A program made the position numbers and the translations under genes. Source: Anaerolineaceae bacterium (lineage in GTDB: Bacteria; Chloroflexota; Anaerolineae; Anaerolineales; Anaerolineaceae). Taken from it: DNA of 13,281 nt. How positions within the stretch are numbered: position 1 is the stretch's first letter; each line of letters opens with the position of its first letter. Shown here one piece after another: positions 1-7,019 of the stretch. A model generated the notes under the pieces. The model ran no database searches and was not told where the DNA came from. It saw nothing but the letters and a program-made list of their open reading frames with translations. Where the stretch lies: assembly GCA_028714615.1 (NCBI GenBank), contig JAQTMA010000114.1, positions 1 to 13,281 of the forward strand, given 5' to 3'.

Positions 1-4
1 AACA

Positions 5-36
5 AAGACCCCGAAACCAGGCAGGTTTTCGGGGCA
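5..36 (-). terminator. Intrinsic terminator after FMN riboswitch
   Basis: Read on the minus strand, GCCCCGAAAACC and GGTTTCGGGG form a stem around a short loop, followed by TCTTTGTT. It lies directly downstream of the FMN aptamer, so it is the likely expression platform that stops transcription when FMN is bound. A second small hairpin (GAGACC/GGTCTC, 49-65) sits between aptamer and terminator and could take part in the switch. The controlled gene would lie to the left of position 1. Confidence 0.75.
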
Positions 37-72
37 AGCACGCGCGATGAGACCAGAGCGGTCTCTTGGAAT

Positions 73-212
73 CCTTCTTTCATCCGGACTGTACCGTCGG
101 CTCCGGAATCTCACCGGATCATGCGCGTTTGTGCGCTCGTGGGCTTCCCCTGCTCAGGGTTACCACCGATCGGGAATTGAGGCTCAAGCGCCTCTCACCC
201 TGCCCCGAAGGT
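73..212 (-). ncRNA. FMN riboswitch (RFN element)
   Basis: On the minus strand the sequence shows the conserved RFN blocks in order: CTTCGGGGCAGGGTGA near 195-210, a variable GC-rich hairpin, then AATTCCCGAT, GGTGGTAA, AGCCCACGAGC, then GGTGAGATTCCGG, AGCCGACGGTACAGTCCGG and ATGAAAGAAG near 76-85. These match the known aptamer that senses flavin mononucleotide. In this family binding represses riboflavin synthesis or riboflavin uptake genes; the target gene is outside the window, so its identity cannot be stated. The downstream terminator suggests control at transcription. Confidence 0.95.
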
Positions 213-228
213 ATGTGAATATAAAGTG

Positions 229-257
229 AGTATATGCCCACTCGGGCAGCGTGTCAA
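229..257 (-). promoter_or_regulatory. Consensus sigma-70 promoter of the FMN riboswitch transcript
   Basis: Minus strand: -35 TTGACA (252-257), 17-bp spacer, -10 TATACT (229-234). Transcription would start near 222, about 10 nt before the aptamer. The spacer contains the perfect dyad TGCCC-ACTC-GGGCA (235-248), which could be an operator or chance. Confidence 0.85.
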
Positions 258-287
258 TATGGAAAAGGGATTGTGAAAAAGGCATAT

Positions 288-495
288 GGGTAGGTGCTAT
301 GAGTTCTCTCCATTCCCACGTTGCCCAATCGTCGGCAACCCTGTTAATGTCCAGGTCGTGGTTGCCTGTCACCCCTGCAACGGTAGAGACGCCCCGCTGG
401 GGCGTCTCCCTGGGGCGTCGGTTCTGTAGGAGAACCAGGAGACAATCTCCTGATCTACCCCCAGCCACCAGCTTGGAAGGCGGGGGTTATTTTTT
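288..495 (+). ncRNA. Candidate structured RNA with terminal hairpin
   Basis: No coding region is convincing here, but the plus strand holds consecutive hairpins: GTTGCC/GGCAAC (320-339), GTTGC/GCAAC (361-381), a perfect 10-bp GAGACGCCCC/GGGGCGTCTC stem with a 3-nt loop (386-408), GGTTCT/AGAACC (420-436), CAGGAG/CTCCTG (436-452) and then a terminator. GGGTAG (288-293) could close the whole set by pairing with CTACCC (455-460), and that pairing would exclude the terminator stem. It matches no riboswitch or housekeeping RNA I can name. The 10-bp palindrome alone could instead be a dispersed repeat. I find no strong plus-strand promoter upstream. Confidence 0.35.
458..495 (+). terminator. Intrinsic terminator without an upstream gene
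   Basis: CCCCC-A-GCC (458-466) pairs with GGCGGGGG (479-486) around a 12-nt loop, followed by TTATTTTTT (487-495). This is a normal plus-strand Rho-independent terminator, yet no plus-strand gene precedes it in the window. It supports a non-coding transcript from the hairpin-rich stretch to its left. Confidence 0.6.
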
Positions 496-496
496 C

Positions 497-527
497 GTTC
501 TCGCGCAGAGCCGCAGCGGCGCAGAGC
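497..527. repeat. Left copy of dispersed CGCGCAG-type repeat
   Basis: GTTCTCGCGCAG (497-508), followed by degenerate GCAGCGGCGCAGAG, matches the arms of the palindromic element at 1716-1793. It borders the tandem array on its left side. Confidence 0.7.
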
Positions 528-528
528 C

Positions 529-1663
529 CCATGTGTGGGCACGGGGTTCGGTTCCAGGATTTTGGGTGATCATCCCAACCCCGTGCCCCTACCCCATGGC
601 ATTTCGGGGATCGTTGATATCCCATGTACGGGCACGGGGTTCGGTTCCAGGATTTTGGGTGATCATCCCAACCCCGTGCCCCTACCCCCACGGAATTTCG
701 GGGATGATTGATATCCTATGTACGGGCACGGGGTTGAGTTCTAGGATTTTGGGTGTTCATCCCAACCCCGTGCCCCTACCCCCATGGCATTTCGGGGATG
801 GTTGATATCCTATGTACGGGCACGGGGTTCGGTTCCAGGATTTTGGGTGATTATCCCAACCCCGTGCCCCTACCCCACGGAATTGCCGGGGTGGTTGATA
901 CCCCATGTACGGGCACGGGGTTCGGTTCCAGGATGGTTGATACCCTGTGTACGGGCACGGGGTTGAGTTCCAGGATTTTGGGTGATTATCCTAACCCCGT
1001 GCCCCTACCCCCACCGCAATTTCGGGGATGGTTGATATCCCATGTACGGGCACGGGGTTGGGTTCCAGGATGGTTGATATCCTGTGTACGGGCACGGGGT
1101 TCGGCTCCAGGATTTTGGGTGTTCATCCCAACCCCGTGCCCCTACCCCACGCAATTTCCAGGATTCCGAGAATCCTATGTACGGGCACGGGGTTGAGTTC
1201 CAGGATTTTGGGCGTTCATCCCAACCCCGTGCCCCTACCCCACGGAATTGCCGGGATGGTTGATATACCATGTACGGGCACGGGGTTCGGTTCCAGGATT
1301 TTGGGTGTTCATCCCAACCCCGTGCCCCTACCCCCACGGAATTGCCGGGATGGTTGATATCCCGTGGACAGGCACGGTGTTGAGTTCCAGGATTTTGGGT
1401 GTTCATCCCAACCCCGTGCCCCTACCCCTACAGAATTGCCGGGTTGGTTGATGCCCCATGTACGGGCACGGGGTTCGGTTCCAGGATTTTGGGGGTTCAT
1501 CCCAACCCCGTGCCCCTACCCCCACGGAATTTCCGGGATGGTTGAAATCCCGTGTACGGGTACGGGGTTTGGTTCCGGGATCGTTGATATCCCATCTACG
1601 GGCACGGGGTTCGGTTCCGGTATTTTGGGCGTTCATCCCAACCCCGTGCCCCTACCCCCACCG
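529..1663. repeat. Tandem array of 14 palindromic repeat units
   Basis: Fourteen copies of the left arm GGGCACGGGGTT (two degenerate) begin at about 537, 630, 724, 818, 911, 953, 1048, 1090, 1183, 1276, 1370, 1464, 1558 and 1590. Eleven are followed 28 nt later by the exact inverse AACCCCGTGCCC; an inner TTGGG/CCCAA pair can form a smaller hairpin. Full units repeat every 93-95 bp. Three units (starting at 911, 1048 and 1558) are only 42, 42 and 32 bp and lack the right arm. Open frames across the array merely translate the repeat and end inside it, so I do not call genes. It could act as a transcription or mRNA barrier for the leftward gene at 1870-3105; that role is inference. Confidence 0.95.
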
Positions 1664-1715
1664 CGCATCGGGAGGGTTTTCCCAAACAGAGACGAAGACA
1701 TGGAATCGCGGTGAT

Positions 1716-1793
1716 GTTCTCGCGCAGGGACGCGGAGGCGCAGAGGAATATTAATCATTTTTTCTCTGCGTCCTTGCGCCTCTGCGCGAGAAC
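1716..1793. repeat. Palindromic element, 33-bp imperfect inverted repeat
   Basis: The arms (1716-1748 and 1761-1793) agree at about 26 of 33 positions; the outer 12 bp, GTTCTCGCGCAG and CTGCGCGAGAAC, are perfect. The 12-nt AT-rich centre contains TTAATCATTT. This is a REP- or MITE-like dispersed element without coding capacity. It lies about 75 bp past the stop of the leftward gene at 1870-3105 and may fold at the end of that transcript. Confidence 0.8.
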
Positions 1794-1869
1794 GAATGAG
1801 CAATTTCCCCCTCCCAAACGGTGCGGGGTTAATCCACTGGCACTTCGCGGAAATCCGTGGCTAGATGAT
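1794..1869. other. Short spacer without recognisable feature
   Basis: Between the palindromic element and the stop codon of the leftward PLP enzyme I see no gene and no canonical hairpin followed by a T tract on either strand. Confidence 0.5.
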
Positions 1870-3105
1870 TCAACACGCCAAGGCCTGGTCCAGATCCGCA
1901 AGGATATCCTGAACGTTTTCCACTCCCACCGAAAGTCGCACCAGCCCATCGCTGAGGCCCATGCGCAAGCGCGCTTCTCGCGGTACATTGTAATGGGTCA
2001 TGCTGGCCGGGTGCTCGATCAAGGTATCGACATTGCCCAGGCTGACTGCCAGAGTGGCGACCTTGACGTGGTTCATCAGCGACTCACCGGCTGCAAAGCC
2101 GCCTTTTACCTCAAACGAAAGCATCGGCCCGAAACTGAACATCTGCCGGCTAGCCACTGCATGCCCCGGATGAGATGGCAACCCGGGGTAGTAGACTTCA
2201 GCCACTTTGGGGTGCTGAGCCAGGTACTGGGCAACTGCCATCGCATTGGTATTGTGGCGTTCCATGCGAATTTCGAAAGTTTTCAAGCCAATGTTGGTCA
2301 ACCAGGTATCGAATGGGCTGGGGGAGCTGCCGAGAATCTTCAACAGCTTGGTCAGGTCCTTCTTGACCCAATCGACGTGCGTGCTGACCGCGACCCCACC
2401 CACCACCAGCCCATGTCCCGAAAGATACTTGGTAGTGGAGTGAATGACAACATCTACACCCAGGCTCAGCGGGCGCTGGCAAAACGGGGTAGCAAAGGTA
2501 TTATCCGCCATGACCCAGGCGCCGTAGCGATGCGCAACCTGGGCCAGGTGTGCCAGGTCGACGATGTTCATGGTGGGATTCGCCGGCGATTCGGCATAAG
2601 CCAGGCGTGCGTCCGGGTGGGCAGCGAAGGCTGCTTCCCAGGCAGCAGGCGTGGGATCTTTGAGCCAGACGGTCTGGATCCCGTAGCGCGGGGCGATCTC
2701 AGTCAGGAAGGTATAGCTTCCGCCGTAAATGGCTTCTTGGGCGATGATCGTGTCGCCCGCCTGGGCGCAGGTCAGCAGGCAGGTGGTGACGGCTGCCATC
2801 CCCGTGGCGAAGACCTGGCCTGCGACCAACTCGCCTGGGTTCTGTTGCGGTTGGGCGCGCAACAAGTCCAGTCCTTCCAGCACGGCCACTTTCTCCGCGA
2901 GTTGCTCGTAATTGGGATTTCCCAGCCGGGTGTAAATGTAGCCCGGCTCCTCCCCTTTCCAGATGGCCACGCCTGTGGCGACGTCCGGATAGCTAAATGT
3001 AGAGGTCTGGTAGATGGGGGTAACGTGAGCGTGCTTGGGGTTATTCCCTTCTGCGACGTGGTTGACTAACGTGCCGATTCCGTGTTCGGGATTGATTTGG
3101 CCCAT
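1870..3105 (-). CDS. PLP-dependent Cys/Met metabolism enzyme (methionine gamma-lyase / cystathionine gamma-synthase family)
   Basis: A 411-residue protein, a normal length for the family, of the fold-type I PLP enzymes that handle methionine, homocysteine, cystathionine or O-acyl-homoserine. Visible motifs are YTRLGNP (58-64), the YGGSYTF segment (127-133) whose tyrosine stacks on PLP, SPANPT (173-178), DNTFATP (201-207) with the Asp contacting the pyridine nitrogen, and STTKYLSGH (223-231) with Lys226 forming the internal aldimine. The end, HPASMTHYNV then GLVRLSVGVE, is also typical. The ATG at 3105 has AAAGGA 7 nt upstream. The exact reaction (methionine gamma-lyase, cystathionine gamma-lyase or sulfhydrylase) cannot be fixed by eye. 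It is divergent from a cluster that looks like methylthioadenosine salvage, so a sulfur amino acid role fits. No clear terminator is visible other than the repeats downstream. Confidence 0.88.
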   Translation of the reverse strand: MGQINPEHGIGTLVNHVAEGNNPKHAHVTPIYQTSTFSYPDVATGVAIWKGEEPGYIYTRLGNPNYEQLAEKVAVLEGLDLLRAQPQQNPGELVAGQVFATGMAAVTTCLLTCAQAGDTIIAQEAIYGGSYTFLTEIAPRYGIQTVWLKDPTPAAWEAAFAAHPDARLAYAESPANPTMNIVDLAHLAQVAHRYGAWVMADNTFATPFCQRPLSLGVDVVIHSTTKYLSGHGLVVGGVAVSTHVDWVKKDLTKLLKILGSSPSPFDTWLTNIGLKTFEIRMERHNTNAMAVAQYLAQHPKVAEVYYPGLPSHPGHAVASRQMFSFGPMLSFEVKGGFAAGESLMNHVKVATLAVSLGNVDTLIEHPASMTHYNVPREARLRMGLSDGLVRLSVGVENVQDILADLDQALAC

Positions 3106-3165
3106 TCATTTTCCTTTTGATGAAAGATAACCAACTGGATTCGTGGGAGATGCAGACGCGCAACA

Positions 3166-3171
3166 ATTATA
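3166..3171 (-). promoter_or_regulatory. Possible -10 element of the leftward PLP enzyme gene
   Basis: TATAAT on the minus strand, 60 bp upstream of the start codon. No good -35 hexamer lies at 16-18 bp, so this promoter is weak, needs an activator, or is wrongly placed. Confidence 0.35.
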
Positions 3172-3209
3172 AGCCTTAAACAAATGACATTATCCATGTT
3201 TCGCAGTGC

Positions 3210-3238
3210 TTGACTATCGTAATACCTCGCTCTATAAT
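3210..3238 (+). promoter_or_regulatory. Consensus sigma-70 promoter of the salvage/transport cluster
   Basis: -35 TTGACT (3210-3215), 17-bp spacer, -10 TATAAT (3233-3238). Start of transcription is expected near 3245, leaving a 5' leader of about 190 nt before the GTG at 3439. Confidence 0.85.
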
Positions 3239-3244
3239 CTCCAT

Positions 3245-3438
3245 CAAGACATCATTGTTGTTTCCCTCATATTCGGTTGAAATTATTGTTTTAAGCTCCA
3301 CATCACGGTCTTCAATGCGAAAGCAATGGGTTGGGCTTCGTTGCAAGGGTTCGTGTGATTAACCTCGCTGGCTTTCACCTTCATTGCCCGACCCAGGCAA
3401 TGAAGGTGAAAGCAAATTTATATTCTTAAGGAGCATTT
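3245..3438 (+). promoter_or_regulatory. Long 5' leader with perfect 18-bp hairpin
   Basis: The leader ends with GCTTTCACCTTCATTGCC (3371-3388), a 7-nt loop CGACCCA, and its perfect inverse (3396-3413), only 15 nt before the AAGGAG ribosome-binding site. What follows the stem is AAATTTATATTC, not a U tract, so it is not a classical terminator. Upstream GAAAGC (near 3319) can pair with the first six bases of the left arm, and other short pairs (GGTT/AACC near 3345-3363) are possible, so alternative folds exist. A regulatory leader is plausible; it matches no riboswitch class I can name. I see no coding region between 3106 and 3438. Confidence 0.5.
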
Positions 3439-5139
3439 GTGCCAGAACCCGTGGTCTGTATCCAGGACCTTCAGTACCGTTACCGAGGTCAAAAAGAATA
3501 TGCATTGGATGGCGCGAATCTAGACCTGCACCGGGGGGAGTTCTTGGTCATGATGGGCCCAAGCGAGGCCGGGAAAAGCACTCTGGCTGCCACGATCAAT
3601 GGATTGATTCCGCATTTCCATGTTGGAAAAATGAATGGCAACGTGGTGGTGATGGGACGGAATACCCGCGACCACACGGTAGCACAGATGGCTGAAGTTG
3701 TCGGTATGGTGTTCCAGGATTTCGAGGCCCAGTTATTTTCAACCAACGTCGAGTTAGAAGTGGCTTTTGGACCTGAGAATTTTGCCGTCGAGCGGGATGA
3801 AATTGGCCGGCGGATTGATGAAAACCTGAGCTATGTTGGCCTGGAGGAAGTGCGCCATCGCCCACCATCGACGCTCTCGGGCGGGCAGAAACAAAAACTA
3901 GCCATCGCCTCTGTATTGGCATTGAAGCCCACCGTGCTGGTCATGGATGAACCAACGACTGACCTCGACCCGATCAGCAAGATGGGGATATTTGAAATCA
4001 CCCATCGCTTGTGTAAACGCGATGACCTGACTCTTATGATTATCGAGCATGAGACAGAGGAAGCCTTACTTGCCGACCGGATCGCTCTCCTCAAGGATGG
4101 CAAATTAGTAAAAATTGGCCCGGCTGTGGAGATTCTCCGGGACGTGGACTTGCTCGAGGGGTTGGGCATCATGCCGCTAGGCATCCCCAAGTTTTTTAAG
4201 CGATTGGGCAGTGCGTTCTTACCCTTGACGCCCGATGAAGGAGTCGCAGCTTTCCAGACATCCGGTTGGAAAATATCGGACTCTGCCTATGAAATGATCC
4301 TGGCTAAAGAAAAAGATACTCTCGCCACGCCTAACCAGCCGTTGATCCAGTGCCGCAATTTGGAACACACCTACCCACCCAGCGTACTTGCTTTGGACCA
4401 TGTCAACCTGGATATTTGTAAAGGCGATATGGTTGCAATTGTTGGCCAAAATGGGAGTGGAAAAACTACCCTGGTCAAACACTTCAATGGGTTGTTGATG
4501 CCTACAAGCGGTGAGGTCCTGGTCAATGGCCAGCCTACGAGCAAGCAAGGGGTTTTCAAATTGGGGCAGAAAGTTGGCTATGTTTTCCAGAACCCTGACT
4601 ACCAAATCTTCTCAGAGACAATCTTGGATGAGGTGGCGTTCACACCACGCTTGCGCAAACTATCCGAAGACCAGGTAAAACAGCAAGTCAAGGAGGCGCT
4701 CGAGGCGGTTGGCCTGGCTGGTTCCGAAGCCGAGGATCCTTTTGCACTCACCAAAAGTGGCCGCCAGCGCGTGGCCGTCGCTTCTGTGCTGGCAGCCCAA
4801 CCCGAAATCCTGATCCTGGATGAGCCTACTACCGGCCTTGATTATGCCGAACAGCGCAGCATGATGGACATGGTCCGGCAGTTGAACGAGAACGGCAGCA
4901 CGATCATCTTTGTGACCCACCACATGTGGGTGGTAGCGGAATATGCAAAACGTGTGTATGTTATGAAGGATGGCAAAGTGATTTTGGAAGGAACAACCCG
5001 CGAGGTTTTCTCGCACGGCGCAGAATTACGCGACGCCTTTTTGCGACCACCCCATTTTGTCGAATTCAGCAGTCGCTTGGGCTACACTTTCTTAACCCCC
5101 GACGAAATGGCAGCCTGCATTGAAGGAGCAAAGCGCTGA
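3439..5139 (+). CDS. ECF transporter ATP-binding protein, two fused ATPase domains
   Basis: This 566-residue protein holds two ABC ATPase domains in one chain, as in CbiO-CbiO or YkoD-like ECF energising subunits; it powers uptake of a small molecule together with T and S membrane subunits. Domain 1: Walker A GPSEAGKST (40-48), Q-loop VFQ (91-93), signature LSGGQ (146-150), Walker B LVMDEPT (167-173), switch His204. Domain 2 (about 303-566): Walker A GQNGSGKTT (336-344), VFQNPD (382-387), degenerate signature LTKSGRQR (437-444), Walker B ILILDEPT (457-464), His494. The GTG start has AAGGAG 5 nt upstream. Its stop overlaps the start of the T-subunit gene by one base, indicating translational coupling. 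Substrate is not determined by this subunit. Confidence 0.92.
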   Translation: MPEPVVCIQDLQYRYRGQKEYALDGANLDLHRGEFLVMMGPSEAGKSTLAATINGLIPHFHVGKMNGNVVVMGRNTRDHTVAQMAEVVGMVFQDFEAQLFSTNVELEVAFGPENFAVERDEIGRRIDENLSYVGLEEVRHRPPSTLSGGQKQKLAIASVLALKPTVLVMDEPTTDLDPISKMGIFEITHRLCKRDDLTLMIIEHETEEALLADRIALLKDGKLVKIGPAVEILRDVDLLEGLGIMPLGIPKFFKRLGSAFLPLTPDEGVAAFQTSGWKISDSAYEMILAKEKDTLATPNQPLIQCRNLEHTYPPSVLALDHVNLDICKGDMVAIVGQNGSGKTTLVKHFNGLLMPTSGEVLVNGQPTSKQGVFKLGQKVGYVFQNPDYQIFSETILDEVAFTPRLRKLSEDQVKQQVKEALEAVGLAGSEAEDPFALTKSGRQRVAVASVLAAQPEILILDEPTTGLDYAEQRSMMDMVRQLNENGSTIIFVTHHMWVVAEYAKRVYVMKDGKVILEGTTREVFSHGAELRDAFLRPPHFVEFSSRLGYTFLTPDEMAACIEGAKR

Positions 5140-5921
5140 TGGATGCGGAAATTTACCTGGATCGAAATACATTCATCCACCGCCTGGATCCGCGTACCAA
5201 GATCACCACATTCCTGTTGACCTTCGTCGCCATCCTGCTTTTCCGCAACCCTCTCTGGATGCTCCCGGTCGGATTGCTGGTGGTACTGCAATTGGTAATC
5301 TCCGGGGCAGTACGGAATCTGGGCCGTATCCGCTATATCCTGATTGTGCTGACCATATCCAGCCTGGTGTTGTGGAATTTGTTTTCGAAGGGGGTGACCC
5401 CCTTGTTCTGGATATTCACCGTAGAGTCACTCGCGTTCAGCATCTCACGCACGCTTCTGATGATCTTGATGATCTCCACCGGGATGATCCTGATCAGCAC
5501 CACGCGCAACGAAGAGCTTGTATTAGGGATGATCCGTATGGGGATGCCCTACCGGGTGGGCTTTGCAATCTCGACGGCTCTGCGGTTGGTCCCCACCATT
5601 GCATCCAGCACCGTTACCATCAGCCAGGCGCAGCGCAGCCGCGGCCTGGACCTAGAATCCGGTAATCTTCTAGACCGGCTGCGAAAGTTTTTACCGTTGT
5701 TGGTCCCGGTCTTTATTTCGACTATCCGCAGCACCAACATCTTCGGGATGGCCCTCGAGTCCAAAGGCTTTGGCGCGCGTGAAAAGCGCACGTTTTACCT
5801 AATACTGCATATGCAGACGGGTGATTACCTGGTGCTCGGGTTTGCTGCAGTTTTTATCGCAGCCTCCGTCTATTTCAGCGTCATGGGATATGGACAGATT
5901 AAAGGCCTAACCAGTTTTTAA
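5139..5921 (+). CDS. ECF transporter transmembrane (T) subunit, CbiQ/EcfT family
   Basis: A 260-residue, strongly hydrophobic protein with the LDPRTKI motif near the N-terminus (16-22), about five to six membrane spans, and the two short cytoplasmic motifs that couple to the ATPases: AQRSRGLD (164-171) and ALESKGFGA (205-213). In ECF transporters these X-R-G/X-K-G helices dock into grooves of the ATPase pair. The ATG overlaps the TGA of the ATPase gene; GGAG lies upstream inside that gene. It joins the double ATPase and the S subunit (7928-8755) into one transporter, with two enzyme genes lying between. Confidence 0.92.
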   Translation: MDAEIYLDRNTFIHRLDPRTKITTFLLTFVAILLFRNPLWMLPVGLLVVLQLVISGAVRNLGRIRYILIVLTISSLVLWNLFSKGVTPLFWIFTVESLAFSISRTLLMILMISTGMILISTTRNEELVLGMIRMGMPYRVGFAISTALRLVPTIASSTVTISQAQRSRGLDLESGNLLDRLRKFLPLLVPVFISTIRSTNIFGMALESKGFGAREKRTFYLILHMQTGDYLVLGFAAVFIAASVYFSVMGYGQIKGLTSF

Positions 5922-5935
5922 CAGGCAGGGATCCT

Positions 5936-6973
5936 ATGGAACTCTCCGAAATTAACGATCTTCTCCCGTTCTTACTCCGCCGCGAGAACGTCGCCCGGTA
6001 TGAGGATGGCACGGTGGTCATCTGTGATCGCCGTAAGTACCCTTTCGAAAAAGTGTTTCCCCGCTATACGGACGTTGAGGGCGTGGCGCGGGCGATCGAA
6101 GAAATGGTCACGCAGGGCGGCGGCCCGGCAAATGCTGCCCTCTATGCTCTGGCTATGGCAGCGCGCCAAAGCCGTAATGATTCAGCCGCCCAGCAGCGCG
6201 AGACGCTCGAGGCAGCCTGCCGGCGCCTGGTGAAAACCCGCCCAACCAATACGGCTCTGGCCAGGCGTCTGGAAAAAGCCATGCAAGTAATCGAGCAGGC
6301 CCTCTCCGAGGGTAAAGATATCGAACAGACCCTGCTGACCTGGATCGAAAACCTCCGCGACACGAATTACAAGAATTACGCCATCAGCGGTGAATTCGGG
6401 GCAAACCTGATTGAAGATGGTGACGGCATTCTTACCATGTGCTTTGCGGAAACCGCTTTCTTATTATCGTTAGCCCTGGCCCAAAAAGCAGGAAAGCGGA
6501 TCCGGGTCTATACCCCGGAAACGCGGCCGTATTTACAAGGAGCCCGGCTGACCGCAGCTAGCGTTCATGAACTGGGCATCCCCGTGCAAGTGATTGGCGA
6601 CAACATGCCAGCTTACGTCTTGTCACAAGGCAAGGTGCATAAGTATTTCACAGCCGCTGATTTGGTAACCCTCGACGGCCATGTCGTGAATAAGGTCGGC
6701 ACGTTCCAAAACGCAATCGCAGCTCATTATCATGGCGTACCTTATTTTGCTTACTCCTGGGGGCCGGATAAACGCAAACCGGACCGGGCATCCATTGAAA
6801 TTGAAGAGCGCGACCCGCAAGAGATGCGCTCGTTTCGTGGGGTCGCAACCACATTACCTGAGATCGATGCATATTATCCTGCCTTTGATATCACCCCTCC
6901 GCACCTGGTAGCGGGCGTTATTACCCAATTTGGTGTTCTCAGTCCGTACGATTTGCGTCGCTTCTTTGGATGA
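5936..6973 (+). CDS. MtnA-like (eIF2B alpha-type) sugar-1-phosphate isomerase
   Basis: A 345-residue member of the family of methylthioribose-1-phosphate isomerase, ribose-1,5-bisphosphate isomerase and eIF2B subunits. Recognisable segments: GGGPANAALYALAMAAR (61-77, the usual RGAPAIG region), RPTNTALARRL (102-112), Cys169 in TMCFAET, ETRPYLQGARLT (195-206), GDNMPAY (221-227), Asp242 in ADLV, NKVGT (252-256) and FDITPPHLVAGVIT (317-330). Cys and Asp at these places are the catalytic pair of MtnA. The usual T-H-C-N segment is changed to T-M-C-F, so substrate preference may differ. Expected reaction: aldose 1-phosphate to ketose 1-phosphate, here 5-methylthioribose or 5-deoxyribose 1-phosphate. 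It starts 14 bp after the T subunit, with an AGGG ribosome site. Membership is firm, exact substrate is inference. Confidence 0.8.
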   Translation: MELSEINDLLPFLLRRENVARYEDGTVVICDRRKYPFEKVFPRYTDVEGVARAIEEMVTQGGGPANAALYALAMAARQSRNDSAAQQRETLEAACRRLVKTRPTNTALARRLEKAMQVIEQALSEGKDIEQTLLTWIENLRDTNYKNYAISGEFGANLIEDGDGILTMCFAETAFLLSLALAQKAGKRIRVYTPETRPYLQGARLTAASVHELGIPVQVIGDNMPAYVLSQGKVHKYFTAADLVTLDGHVVNKVGTFQNAIAAHYHGVPYFAYSWGPDKRKPDRASIEIEERDPQEMRSFRGVATTLPEIDAYYPAFDITPPHLVAGVITQFGVLSPYDLRRFFG

Positions 6974-7019
6974 TCGGTGTTTATCCTTATGATCAGCGCG
7001 GGATGACAAGGAGAGTGTA

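Noticed and set aside
386..460. Cobalamin or TPP riboswitch, because of CAGGAG and CCTGATCT
   Set aside because: The other conserved blocks of these aptamers are missing and the similar words belong to a simple hairpin.
47..468. Open frames over the riboswitch and hairpin stretch
   Set aside because: They cover conserved RFN bases and stems; no protein motif or ribosome site is seen.
529..1663. CRISPR array
   Set aside because: Units of 93-95 bp, inverted arms, nearly identical text between arms and no unique spacers; no cas genes nearby.
455..1754. Many overlapping open frames of 60-184 codons on both strands
   Set aside because: They translate the palindromic repeat into the same Pro/Gly-rich text in several frames, lack ribosome sites and family features, and run on simply because the repeat has few stops.
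1711..3069. 452-codon plus-strand open frame
   Set aside because: It lies opposite the PLP enzyme gene, whose protein has full family motifs; the frame is a shadow caused by high GC.
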